Origin: Viola odorata
Lineage: Eukaryota > Streptophyta > Magnoliopsida > Malpighiales > Violaceae
Direction: 5' to 3'
NCBI GenBank assembly: GCA_963691705.1
Contig: OY829545.1
Span: 30,429,475-30,493,474 of the forward strand
DNA: 64,000 nucleotides
The translations under genes and the position numbers were made by a program. Every line of letters begins with the position of its first letter. Position 1 is the first letter of the stretch. The notes under the pieces were generated by a model, which ran no database searches, was not told the DNA's origin, and saw nothing but the letters and a program-made list of their open reading frames with translations. Shown here piece by piece: positions 33,049 to 43,512 of the stretch.

Positions 33049-33432
33049 TCAAGCGCAAGACCCAGCATCATCTTCCTCAAGGGCAGTAGGGATCTCCCTT
33101 AGAGCATCCGCCACCAAAGACAGTTCGGCGGAGGAAACCCTCATGCCCTTTAAGCAGCACACCAGCAGGTCTTTCCTATGCTGCAGCATAGTAATGGTCA
33201 CCTCGATGCGGGAGATTGCAACAGCCAGCTTCGACACATTCTGTATAGGATTAAAATCTTCCATAGAAGCAGCCCCTTGTCTGGACAGCAAAGGGGTCAT
33301 CATCCCCTGATGCTCCAGGACATCTTCAGAGGTTTTGATAAGCATGGTCTCCAGGAAACCGATGTTAGACTCAACAAGATTCTTCAGGTTGTGCGCCTTC
33401 GAGATCAGAAAGTTCTTCATAAGATCATCCAT
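33049..33432 (-). CDS. Antisense gene D of element 2, intact, unknown family
   Basis: 127 codons from MDDLMKNFLISKAHNL to EEDDAGSCA, with no break. The composition suggests a helical bundle: NLVESNIGFLETMLIKTSED, then ISRIEVTITMLQHRKDLLVC, then VSSAELSLVADALREIPTAL. No signal peptide or membrane segment. The start is supported by conservation in all three copies and by the TATA box CTATAAATTG 62 bp upstream (33494-33503). It is the antisense gene closest to the 3' LTR. Intactness in two of three elements suggests it was under selection while the family was active. Confidence 0.65.
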   Translation of the reverse strand: MDDLMKNFLISKAHNLKNLVESNIGFLETMLIKTSEDVLEHQGMMTPLLSRQGAASMEDFNPIQNVSKLAVAISRIEVTITMLQHRKDLLVCCLKGMRVSSAELSLVADALREIPTALEEDDAGSCA

Positions 33433-33493
33433 AGTTGAAAGCTAGAGGAAGTGCAAAAGCAGTCATAAAAAAAAAAGCAGCACGACAAAAAGA

Positions 33494-33503
33494 CAATTTA
33501 TAG
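33494..33503 (-). promoter_or_regulatory. TATA box upstream of antisense gene D, element 2
   Basis: Minus-strand CTATAAATTG, 62 bp before the D start. Confidence 0.65.
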
Positions 33504-33646
33504 GCAAAGAAGAATGGCGAGTAGAAGAAATGCATTTCTTGATAAGACAAATCATCTCTGACGCATGAAAACCAGCTGACTTGGCAGGAGCAAAAAAGAA
33601 GCGGTAGCCCTTGGTAAACACCCGGGCTCATTTTCGGTTGGGCTTG

Positions 33647-34210
33647 TGATAACAATACCCCCTAACAACAAGGGCATTCTCGTCTTATATCCCATGGAGG
33701 GAGGAAAAAGCTGCTGCTACCGCCCTGGCAGCCCTCGGGGCTATCGGGTCTGGGATGGTCGACATCAACGAGGGGTCCCACATATCGCTTTACCATGACA
33801 ATGGGCGTTATCCCATCCCAGGCCAATCTGACATCTTGCGAAGGGCGTGGACGTTGCCTTACCTAGGTAAACGCCTACCCCTATATGTATATCTATCACA
33901 ACGGCAGTACATCTCATCAAACGAGAACTCTCACCCCCCCTGACGGACGCATTAGCACCTTGTGACCAAGATCACTCAGAAATGCTCCATTTTTTTCCTA
34001 TAAATACCTCCGCCACAAAGGAGGGAGGTAAGCCTAAGATTGCTAGCCAAAGCTCTGCTATTTTACACACTCACTACTGACTTAAGCATCGGAGTGTTTA
34101 CGCCGGAGGCCCCCTCCGGCGCTGTGCAGGTACACCGGACGCCGTGAACAGTTAACCTCAAAGCTCATAATCCTCTACAATCCTACGGCAAACAGATCGA
34201 ATCTTATCAA
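33647..34210 (+). repeat. 3' LTR of element 2
   Basis: 564 bp, TGATAAC...TTATCA, with TATA at 33998-34007 and the CGCCGGAG/CTCCGGCG hairpin intact. It is clearly diverged from the LTRs of element 1, so it is a different subfamily or an older copy. Confidence 0.9.
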
Positions 34211-34373
34211 CAGGACCACCAAAGAAATTATAGACAAAAATAATAGCCTAAAGAGAAGCTGATACCGTCACAATTACAAAATATCCTCACAAGGATAGTC
34301 AAAGACATATCAATAGCAAAAGTCAAAGAACAAAGTGTGAGACCTAAGGAGTGCCTGACGTGTTATTTCCTCC

Positions 34374-36815
34374 CTATTGGGCGGCCTTTGAATTGTAGAA
34401 ACCCTCGTCGGACACATGTGAGGACCTCTCCTCAAAATATTCAGAAAGGGTTTTAATTTGGAGATCGTCCATCCCGTGATAACACATGAAGCCTTCGGAC
34501 ATAAGCATCGCCCCTTCCTTAAGATACCAATAGCATTTCTCAACGGAAAGGCTGAGATCGGCAGCCAATTCAGCATTTCTCTGCCTTTCTAACATCAGCC
34601 AAGCCTCTTCCTCAGAAAGTCATATGTTTAAGGCGGCACCTCTCTGTTTTTCTTCCTCTAAGGCAAGCCTGGCAGCCTCCGCCTCTTGTTTAGCAGCATT
34701 AGCCTCTTGCCTAGCCAACTCCGCCTCTTGCTTAGCAAACGTGGCAGCATCCAAAAGACCCTGACGCTCAACTGTCAATCTGTCTATTTCTCCCTGCTTG
34801 CTCGCCGCCTCTGTGGCGCCAGCCTCACCCAGGTAATGAGCATGACAGAAGGAAGAAAACATCTGAGAACGAAGGAAATCCATACGCTCCTAGTGACTCT
34901 TGGCTAAAAATACACCTTTTTCTCCTTTATGTGACATTATTCGAGCCGCCAACAGAGACGTAGAGGCAAGAACAGCCTCAGCGCTATCAGTCTCCGAAGC
35001 CTGAAAAACTTTCTCTCTAAGGCCATCCAGATTAACATTATGAGTGGGAAAGCTGGGAGGAGCGTACGGAGTAACACCAACTATAAAGCTAGAAGCAGAA
35101 TTGCCCCTCACGGCAGCAAGTGGAGACAAGGGAACAAAAGATAGTGCAGGAGGAGAAGGAGGGCGATCAGAACCCTCTACGGCAGAAACAAAAGACTCAC
35201 CACCAGCGACTGTCTCATAGCCCAGCATATCTGAACTAAAACCGACAGCAACAGAGGCAGAATGGAGGGGAGAGTCAGTAAAAGCATAAGGATTGATAGC
35301 AGGACCAGCATTTTGAGGCTGCCCGAAAGGCGCGCCACCTCCTGAGGCAGTCGTCAAGGATGGATTAACGCCGGATGACGATGGACTACTCTGAAGGTCA
35401 TGGCGAACCTTCTTCCGGCGCTCGACAAGCTTACTCGCAAAGGACATGTCTTCGTGAGAAGGAGAATAAGTGGAAGTGGGGCCAACCTCCTAAGGAAAGG
35501 AAATACAATAAGAAAATGGCAAAAGAACGAAGGAACCAGGAGCGGTAGCGAATAGAGATACCTGAGCAGAGGGAGAGACCAAAGGAATCCCGGTAGGAAT
35601 CAAACCAGCAGACACTTCTGAAGTAGCGGTAGCGGTAGCGGTAGCGGTAGCGGTAGCGGTAGCGGTAGCGGTAGCGGTAGCGGTAGCGGTAGCGGTAGCG
35701 GTAGCGGTAGCGGTAGCGGTAGCGGTAGCGGTAGCGGTAGCGGTAGCGGTAGCGGTAGCGGTAGCTTGAGAAAGAGCAGGGGGCACAGCGGTTGCCTTCT
35801 TACTTCTTTTCCTTCTTGTAACGCGCGCCCGTGAAGATGATGCTTGAACTGTGCTGGCAGCAGCGGCAACTCCTTGAGAAAGCGACGCGACTGAAGTAGC
35901 ACCGATAGCCCCACCCTCAGCAGCAGCAACAGCAATAGCTACAGCGGCAGCCTGGGCCCTTCTCGTTTGCTCCCTTCTTTTTTTCCTCCGAATATATTCG
36001 GGCTCCCAACCAGGCGGAACCACTGTTTAGTCATGAAAATGTTAGCGTTAGCATTTCCTAGCGATGCGGAAAAAGAAGGATAAAAACTCACCCATTTTAC
36101 ACTCTGTAACTAGCACTCCGTTTGCCACTTTACGAGTGTCAACGCTAAAGCCCATTTGGAGTAGCGTCTTTAGCCAACTGTCCTCCGGATCGGAGAGTGG
36201 TTTTCTGCTACCCCAGTCCCCATCTTTGATTTCCTCGTTGAAACCGGTTCTCCACAAAGGCTCGGGTAGGTTAACAACAAAAAATTCCTCCTTCCAGCGA
36301 GGAACAGAAGACTCGATAGCCATAAGTTTCCAAGTGAAGGGATTCAGTGAGTCATCATCATACCGGGGTGATATTGATATTACCCTCTTACGAGAGTACA
36401 ACTGGAAAATGTTATGAAGCAATGCTAGCGAAGGGGACTTAATCCCTTTGAACCGGCATAGCGCCGCAAAAGCACTAACAACGCAAATCGCGTTAGGACT
36501 CAGTTGGGCCGGATTCAAATCAAAATCGGCCAGCAATAGTTTTACAGGCGGGTCAAGGGGAAGCCGAAACCCATGGTCAAACAGCTTGGCATATAATATC
36601 CTACTATTGCCGGGCAATGCACTATTAAGGCGGAAAGGGTCAGAAGCGACACTAGTAGAGTAACCTTGAGGAAACCGAACATTGAAATCAGACAGACAAT
36701 GATGAACTAAGGGCAAGGTATAAAGAGAAGTGGGGGTATTATTAATTTTCTCCTCCCCGGCAGATTTTTGGGAACTTTCCCCCTCAGCAGATTTTGAAGA
36801 GTGGGTCTTTGCCAT
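34374..36815 (-). pseudogene. Antisense gene A of element 3 (PF04195-like), three exons, with Ala-Thr repeat
   Basis: Exon 1 36815-36092 (724 nt), exon 2 36022-35562 (461 nt), exon 3 35489-34374. Exons 1 and 2 sum to 395 whole codons and exon 3 continues in frame (EVGPTSTYSPSHED), which strongly supports the splicing model. Exon 1 encodes the same domain as the other copies (LYAKLFDHGFRLPLDPPVKL). Exon 2 contains a GGTAGC hexamer expansion giving about 23 Ala-Thr pairs; the length gain over element 2 is exactly 141 nt, in frame. Exon 3 has stops at 34890-34892 and 34620-34622. The coiled coil (AKQEAELARQEANAAKQEAE) is retained. Confidence 0.8.
35623..35765 (+). repeat. (GTAGCG)n hexanucleotide repeat, about 24 units, inside exon 2 of antisense gene A
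   Basis: 143 bp of perfect hexamer. The same place in element 2 (27774-27790) has one or two units. The minus-strand reading is Ala-Thr repeated. Confidence 0.97.
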
Positions 36816-36984
36816 AACCAGTAAAAAAGAAAAGAGAGTAAAAGAGGGAAGTAATGTGTGTACCTTTGTAAAAGAAACCCCAAGAATCCCAGAACAAAGA
36901 AGAAGGAACGGCGTGAGTTATTTTCGGAAGGAACCGGTGAGTAAAGAAGGAGATAAAAAGAAAAAAGAAGGCGGAAAAAAAACA

Positions 36985-36995
36985 TTATATATAAC
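36985..36995 (-). promoter_or_regulatory. TATA box upstream of antisense gene A, element 3
   Basis: Minus-strand GGTTATATATAATG, about 172 bp before the start codon. Confidence 0.6.
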
Positions 36996-37436
36996 CCTAA
37001 AATGGGTTGAAAAGGCGCGACCAGTGAATAATCGACACATGGCGAGGCAGCATAAAGGAAGGGCGCGACACGCGCGAAGGACACAACTTCAAAAGAGAGA
37101 CGCTTTAGTCTTTGCTACTCCCAAGAAGGTGTCTATTTCAAACGCTTTATTACAAGAAAGACACGTGTCCTTTCTCATCATTACCTTTCGATCGCATTAA
37201 TAAGGGGATTCATAGCATTTAATGCTCTAAAAAGTAGCACCAGCTCTGACACGCGGTTTCAAGAAATGGCGCGGTAGCAAAAACGTCAGCAAAGCATAAA
37301 CAACATTGACAATACATCCAAACCCAGCGTTTGAGGAAAAAACATCGATGACCTCAGGCGTTAGCCTTATTGCAAGAATAACAAATGACAAATGTCTTTA
37401 CAAATAAGAAAAGGATAGCAATCAAGAGAGAGGCCA
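36996..37436 (-). other. Intergenic segment between antisense genes B and A, element 3
   Basis: No gene seen; homologous to elements 1 and 2. Confidence 0.5.
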
Positions 37437-39583
37437 TTACGCACTGCCGCCACCATCACCAGACTTCTCTCCATCGAAGACAGAGGCATCGTTTCCATTA
37501 ACCTTGTCTATTATGGCAGAGGCACAATCGGCAACCTCGATTGGACTGAAGGAATCATTCCCGAAGCGGACAACGAGCCCAGAAGCGAGGGCCTCCTGAA
37601 CCTTCTTTTTCCAACACTCCATCTTCAGGGGAAGCTTGGCAAATTCCTCATCTCGAGCCAGCATCTCTTCGCAAAGAAGAAGGTTTTTCTTCTTCTCCAA
37701 AGCTAACTCTGCCTCCAGAACGTCAACTTTCGCTTTCCCTTTGGACCTTTCTCTGCTTAGCACTTTCTGTAAATCATCATAAAGACGCGTCAGTAACCCC
37801 GTTCGGTCTAGCGACTGGTCAAGCTGCACTTTCTGAGCGCGCATGGCATGGGCAGAGTTTTGCATTTCATTGTCAAAAGCCTCCACCGCATAATGAAAGT
37901 AGTGGAAGATATCTAGAGAATCATTTACAATGCGCATGTAGCGAGCCCTCGGCGAAAGCTGGAGGAATTTCTCTTTCTCTGAAGAAGAGCTCATCATTTT
38001 CCCTATCAGAGGTGTCATGAACTCGTCCCTCGAGAAAGGATTTTGCACCCCCGCAGCGCGAAGACTGTTAATGCCAAATCCCGTTAAATCCATGCGATAG
38101 CACGGAGTCCCTTTAGGACCATCAGGAGAGAGGTTGAACATTGGAGTCGGAGGGGAGCCTTTATTACTCACCTCTGAGACAGAAGTAAAAACAATTCGGG
38201 AGGAACCTTGAGCTACGGCTCAGAAGCTAGAGAAGTCGTTGTCACCACGTCTGGAATAAATTGAGAAATGGGAGAGTCAGGAGCGTTAGGTGGAGATGGA
38301 GAATCCGCCACCAAGGAAACTGTAGTAGCAGTAAGAGGGCATGTAGTTGGCGTGTCAGCAATCTTCGTTGGTTGAGAAGTACTTGCCACATAAGAAATGA
38401 CAGGCGTTGCGGTATCCTTCGCGTTAGCATGGTCAGAGGATGGCCCGGTAGCCTGCCCATTCATACCCACTCTGAGTCTCTTTCGTCGAAGTAAGGAGGC
38501 ATGACAAAGGTCTGGTTTGGCATCCATGTCCTCGCTTTGGCTGCTGTCGTCACTGTCAACTATTCGAGTCAAAGGCTGACTTATATTTATCCCTCCGCGG
38601 CGTGGCGGTAGCCAATTGTCGATAAAGTGAGAAGCTCGCGTAGAAATGATGCGCGCTCGCCCCCTCCCAGCGACTGTTTTAGTTTTTTCCCTCTTGGGCG
38701 GAATGCCCTGAGGACCAGAATGCGCGGCAGGAGGAGAAGCCGGTATCGTTCTAAGCGGCATCACGTTCAAAGGAGCGTTAGCCTCTTCGGGCAACTGGCC
38801 ATCAGTATCTTCTGGCAAGGGAATATGTGAGAACAACAAAAGGTGGAAAAGGGGAACGAGAAGTAAGACAAACTCACCCATAACGCACTCGTTCAGAAGC
38901 TTGTATGAGGCGAACTCCCGAATGTGATAGCGTATACTTTTATCTAGCAAAGCATTAGCTTGATCCAGCTCGTTTCTAGTCAGCACCACCGGGTTCGCCC
39001 AAAGGGGACCTATAAGCTCTTGATTAAAACCACAGCGCCACCAACGGGACGGTAACTCAAGAATGAAAAACTTGTTTTTCCAATCGGCCACAACCCTCTC
39101 AAAGCCGCAAAACCGCTGCCAGAACGACTGCACAAACGCGTCATCCCACCTTGGAGTAATACTGATTAAACAATCATGACAGGTCATGCTAAAGAATTTG
39201 CGAAATAAATTGAGAGATGGGGCGAGAATGCCCTCCAACTCGCAAGCATGAAGAAAGGCATAAACCCCACACCAAGAAGAGGGAGTTATCTGGGCAGGAT
39301 TAAGTTTGTATTCCCGCAGCAGTGTCGCTATTAAAGTATGGACGGGGAGGCGGAAACCATAGAGGAATATTTTAAAATAAACCAATCTATAGTTCCCCCA
39401 CAGTGGATCGTGAAGACGCATGTCACTCTCGGGAACGGTAGGAACACACCCAGGAGGGAAGGTGATACCGTTCTCCTCCAGTTCAGCGTTTAAAACCGCA
39501 TCGCAGGAGAAAATGCTGGACGATTGCACTATTTCTGGATCTACGGGCCTCCAGAGGAATCATCTAGTTCTAGTCACAACCAT
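37437..39583 (-). pseudogene. Antisense gene B of element 3 (PF04195-like), two exons, broken
   Basis: Exon 1 39583-38878 is again exactly 706 nt; codon 8 is TGA (39560-39562). The short intron (38877-38812) happens to be open in frame, so a naive ORF runs through it. Exon 2 (38811-37437) has the PLNVMPLRTIPASPP start, the SDDSSQSEDMDAKPDLCHA acidic block, a nonsense codon near 38213, a base loss near 38190, then PFSRDEFMTPLIGKMMSS and the coiled coil DVLEAELALEKKKNLLLCEE. Family and unknown role as for the other copies. Confidence 0.77.
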
Positions 39584-39756
39584 AATAAACTAATGAACAG
39601 AAAATCTGAAGGGATGAAGTGATACCTTAAAAGGAAAGATCCGCAGGCAAATCGGCGAAGGGCGGGGGACGGACGAGAACCTTTTCCAGAGAAAGTGCAG
39701 AGAAGAACAAAAAATTTGAAATAAGGGCAAAAAGCATTATAAAGAGAAGATAACCC

Positions 39757-39766
39757 CTTTTTAAAG
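39757..39766 (-). promoter_or_regulatory. Weak TATA-like box upstream of antisense gene B, element 3
   Basis: Minus-strand CTTTAAAAAG, about 175-183 bp before B. Confidence 0.4.
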
Positions 39767-40056
39767 GACCAAATATCACTACATTAATTGAACTACCAGT
39801 CGCGCGAGGACACGTGTAAAAGAAAAGGGCCACGTGGAATCGTGCTCATAAGTTAGAAGTTAGCAGTTATTTGCCACGACCTACCAAGCGGCAGTTAATG
39901 ATTAGCCGAGCCAAACCATCGCAGAACGTTTGGCTCAGCAAGGCTAACGCCTCCATATCAGCCATCAACAAAATAACGCGGTGGCAAGAGAAAGAAAACA
40001 TCAAGTTTATTTGTTAAAAGCCATACGTCACTTACAGCACCCCTAACACTAGGCCA

Positions 40057-40470
40057 CTAATCCTCATCAGGCCAGTACATGTCATAGTAAAAAATGCCGC
40101 CGTCATTCGAGAGCGGCAGACCTCCATTGTAAGGAGGAAAAGGTTCGTCAACCCTTTTTTCCTGACCCAACAGTGCCGACCTCGGCCCGTCTGTAACGAT
40201 AACAACCATTGTCCCAGAATCCGTGTCAGAAAGAGAATCTTTTGCCAAGACAAGAGTCACAGAAGGAAGCTGTCCATTGTCCTTCTGTGCGGAGAAAGTT
40301 GAAGGGACGCCAACTGCCTCAGAAGTCTCCTTCCTTGGCCTCTTGCGGCCCTTCCAGCGGACTGGCGGCCTCTATGGGGGAGATGGGGAAGGATGATCCG
40401 AATCGGGTGAAGTTGGAGGAGTTGGCGGGGAGTCACGCGCCGCAGTATCAAGGAAGTAGGAATCTGCCAT
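40057..40470 (-). pseudogene. Antisense gene C of element 3, one nonsense codon
   Basis: MADSYFLDTAARDSP... to GGIFYYDMYWPDED, all in one frame except TAG at 40372-40374 where element 2 has Trp (PPWRP). The middle differs strongly from element 2 in length and sequence, while both ends are conserved, so the ends are probably the functional parts. Confidence 0.62.
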
Positions 40471-40538
40471 TGATACGCAAGCAATCCAAGAAAAGGAATA
40501 AGGAGAAGAAGGTGAACGAGGAAAAGGGAAGAAGACCC

Positions 40539-40548
40539 CATTAAATAG
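40539..40548 (-). promoter_or_regulatory. TATA-like box upstream of antisense gene C, element 3
   Basis: Minus-strand CTATTTAATGG, about 72 bp before the C start. Confidence 0.5.
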
Positions 40549-40772
40549 CTGAGATCTCTTTGCGTGTCTCTTGAAAGCAATAAGTACACCTGGTGAAGAA
40601 CAATCATAATTATAGAATCTGATGCGGCGCACGCAACTACTCGAGAACTGCGCCAATCAAAAGGCACCAAAAAACCGCCCAATCACCCACCACGGGAAGC
40701 GCGGCGCAAGGGGCGATCAAGTAAACATTTATTGTTAATTGGGGCATTAAAGACTTCCATTCCAGAAAAAGA

Positions 40773-40790
40773 CTCATTTTCGGTTGGGCT
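40773..40790 (+). repeat. Internal copy of the 3' LTR-boundary motif, element 3
   Basis: CTCATTTTCGGTTGGGCT, preceded by AGAAAAAGA; twin at 41528-41545, 755 bp away. Confidence 0.72.
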
Positions 40791-40951
40791 TATAACGAAC
40801 GTACCTGACTGGAGCAATAAACAACGAGAAATCAAAGGTAGAAGATGAAACAATGTTCAAAGCAGCATTTTATTTAATTATGGCCTAAATGGCCTAAGCG
40901 CTCAAGCGCGTACATAGAAGTAGTAAAAAACAAAGGGGCGGCAGCTAAGGG

Positions 40952-41335
40952 TCAAGCATGGGACCCAGCTTCATCGTCCTCAAGAGCAGCAGGGATCTCC
41001 CTTAGAGCATCCGCTACTAAGGACAGTTCGGCGGAGGAAACCCTCATACCCTTCAAGCAGCACACCAGCATGTCTTTCCTATGCTGCAACATAGTGATGG
41101 TCACCTCGATGCAGGAGATCGCAACACCCAGCTTTGACACGCTCTGTATAGGACTGAAATCCTCCATAGAAGCAGCCCTTTGTCTGGACAGCAAAGGAGT
41201 CATCATTCCTTGAAGCTCCAAGACATCCTCAGAGGTTTTAGTCAGCATGGTCTCCAGGAAGCCGATGTCAGACTCGACAAGATTCTTCAGGCTATGCAAC
41301 TTCGAGATCAGAAAGTTTCTCGTAAGATCATCCAT
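40952..41335 (-). CDS. Antisense gene D of element 3, intact, unknown family
   Basis: 127 codons (MDDLTRNFLISKLHSLKNL ... EDDEAGSHA), the same length as in element 2. A Met two codons further upstream (41341) is in frame, but 41335 matches the other copies. TATA box CTATAAATTG is at 41393-41402, 58 bp upstream. All-helical appearance with a conserved CCLKGMRVSSAEL segment. Unknown function. Confidence 0.65.
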   Translation of the reverse strand: MDDLTRNFLISKLHSLKNLVESDIGFLETMLTKTSEDVLELQGMMTPLLSRQRAASMEDFSPIQSVSKLGVAISCIEVTITMLQHRKDMLVCCLKGMRVSSAELSLVADALREIPAALEDDEAGSHA

Positions 41336-41547
41336 AGTCAAAAATCAGAGGGAGCACAGAAACGGTCATGACAAAAGCAGCGCGACAAAAGACAATTTAT
41401 AGGCTAGAAAAGAATGGTGGTTGGAAGGAACGTACTTTCTCGGCAAACGGATCATCTCTACATATGAAAAACCAGTTAACTTGGCAAGATTTAAGGATGA
41501 AGCGCTAGCCCTTGGTTAACACTCGGGCTCATTTTTGGTTGGGCTTG

Positions 41548-42129
41548 TGATAACAATACTTCTAACGACAAGGGCATTTTCGTCTAATACCCTGCGGTGA
41601 GGGGTAACACTGCTGCTCCTACCGCTCCGACAGCATCGAGGCTATCGCCTCTTCCCATGTGACCGACCCTGGGATGGTCGACATCAGCGAGGGGGTCTCA
41701 CACACACACTGTCATGACACAAGGCGTTATCCCATCCCAGGCCAAGCCAAGTGACTCAAGAAGGACGTAGACGTTGCCTTGCCTAGGTAACACCTACCCC
41801 ATATATATGTCTAACGCAACGATAGCATAATACGTCAACGGGAAACTCTAACCCCCCCTCCTGACGGGCGCGTTAGCACCTTATGACCAAGATCACTCAG
41901 AAATGCTCCATTTTTGCCTATAAATACCTCCGCCACAAAGGAGGGAGGTAAGCCTAAGATTGCTGGCAAAAACTCTGCTATTTTATACAATCACAACTAA
42001 CTTAAGCATCGGAGTGTTTACGCTGGAGACCCCCTCCGGCGCTGTGCAGGTACACCAGGCGTCGTGGACAGTTGAGCTCGCTAACCATCGTCCTCTGCCA
42101 CCTTTCAGCAAACAGCCCGAATCTTATCA
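41548..42129 (+). repeat. 3' LTR of element 3
   Basis: 582 bp, TGATAAC...TTATCA, TATA at 41918-41927, hairpin CGCTGGAG/CTCCGGCG with one G-U type change. Followed directly by minus-strand gag sequence of element 4. Confidence 0.9.
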
Positions 42130-42487
42130 GAGCTAATGGCTCATTATGAATGAATTGTTGTCCCGCCTGTGATGCAACTATAGGCTGAGTGAACAATAGT
42201 GGCGGGGCTGATAAGTGAGTTGCTAGTTGAGGAACCAAGTTGGCGAGCATGGACATGATAACATCCATTCTCGCATGTATGGAGGCAGCGGACTCAGTGG
42301 ATGGTGGTGTAGAGCAATAGCTGAGAAGCTGATTTCAGGGCTGGCAGAAAAGATAAATTGGCGGTTAATTGAAATTGACCTCATTCCTGTTGGTGTCACC
42401 GTCATTGGAATCACAGGAATGTCACGGGTAGGCGCGACGGAACTGATGGTGGGCTAGATCGGTGAGAAGTCTTGATTGGATGCCATG
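42130..42487 (-). pseudogene. gag: gag N-terminal fragment of element 4
   Basis: The start ATGGCATCCAATCAAGAC (MASNQDFSP) is followed by TAG at codon 11 and at least one shift. Later NLVPQLATHLSAPPLLFTQP resembles the Gln/Leu-rich linker of Tat gag. Only the first ~120 codons are visible. Too decayed and short for a domain call. Confidence 0.5.
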
Positions 42488-42489
42488 TG

Positions 42490-43415
42490 TGTTGGCCCAA
42501 GGGCTCATTAAATCTTGTTCTGGTGAATTAAGGACACATAAATTAATTAATATACTAACGCAATTTTAAGTTAAAGTATTTGTAGTTTGCGACGAGACAA
42601 CAAAAAGAAGCAACGAATCAATTATCGCAAGCTCGAAGAATCAAGTGTATATTAGAGCATTAAATGTGTAAGTATGATTCTAACTAGCACTTGATTTATG
42701 TTCGATAATACCTCAAGAAAAAGTGTCAAAAGATTTAACATAACGGTTAGTATTTGGTATTAAATACATAACGGCTAGTTTTTCAAATTCATAATGGCTA
42801 GTTTTTGGCTACTATAAATACTCATCTAAGATGAGTTATAAAAATCCAAGAAAGCATTTTACAAGTTTTATATACACAAATCACATTTACAAACTCCTTT
42901 AAATTAAAGTTTTACAACGCAAGCTTCACACATCGGTTTTCAACCATTCTTGTGTCTTTCAATTCGAGTTTGTTTTGCTTTCTTCTTGATGTAATATTGT
43001 TCATTTATTGGTGTTATTGTGAATCATACATTTATTATTTATACACCAATTATTTGTTGCAATTTCACCATTTCAATTGTGAAGGTTTTGTAAGTGTACC
43101 GAACACTTAAATTGTAAGGTTTATTGGTTGAGCCCGCAAAAACCAAGTGTAAGGTTAATTGGTTGATCCCGGAAAAACCAAGGTGTAAGGTTGGAGTTGA
43201 ACCCGTAAAAACTCAAGGTAAATAACGAAGTGTCGTTATTCAAAATCCTAAGGGTGAGGCTCTTAGGTAGTGGAGTACAATTCATTGAGGAATTGGAACC
43301 ACTTTAACTCCTTGTGTTTTTATTTCCGCATTTAATTTCAACTCTTTGTGTTAAATTTATATTTGACTATTCACCCCCCTCTAGGCCGTGTTTATTGGGA
43401 TAACGTCATATTTCA
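42490..43415 (+). mobile_element. Solo LTR, probably Ty1/copia
   Basis: 926 bp, TGTTGGCCC...ATATTTCA, flanked by a perfect ATGTG duplication (42485-42489 and 43416-43420). It has TATA at about 42829 (CTATAAATAC) and the TATTCACCCCCCTCTAGG stretch near the end that is common in plant copia LTRs. No internal region, so it is the product of LTR-LTR recombination. It sits at the gag start codon of element 4. Strand is inferred from the TATA box and that stretch. Confidence 0.85.
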
Positions 43416-43512
43416 ATGTGAAGAGTAGATCTTTGAAGAAAATAAAATGGAGATCTTGGATATTAAGGTTTGCTCACTTGACCATCCAAAACTCTCGACG
43501 AGAGCACCAATT

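Larger units (their letters stand above)
1..34210 (+). mobile_element. Tat-lineage Ty3/gypsy retrotransposon, element 2, interrupted by two younger insertions
   Basis: Three blocks belong to one element: 1-582 (protease), 15764-17307 (RT and first RNase H) and 23521-34210 (second RNase H, integrase, antisense genes, 3' LTR). The blocks are colinear with element 1. Each break coincides with the boundaries of an inserted LTR element and its 5-bp target duplication. The 5' LTR and gag lie left of the window. Its 3' LTR (33647-34210) ends in TATCA and is followed by sequence homologous to the 3' flank of antisense gene A, which shows that element 2 was inserted into element 3. The dual RNase H and the large antisense region place it in the Tat (Retand/Ogre-like) lineage. 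Confidence 0.88.
34211..42129 (+). mobile_element. Tat-lineage element 3, visible 3' half (antisense genes and 3' LTR)
   Basis: Begins abruptly at a point homologous to 26363 of element 2, just beyond the 3' end of antisense gene A, and runs through A, B, C and D to an LTR at 41548-42129. Its gag-pol and 5' LTR should lie left of element 2, outside the window. On the right it ends inside the gag region of element 4. Confidence 0.85.

Noticed and set aside
35600..35935. Minus-strand Leu-Pro repeat ORF
   Set aside because: Other frame of the GTAGCG hexamer; the Ala-Thr frame is the one that joins exons 1 and 3.
38812..38877. Antisense B of element 3 as a single 438-codon exon
   Set aside because: The intron happens to be open; conserved GT/AG sites and the equal 706-nt exon 1 show splicing.
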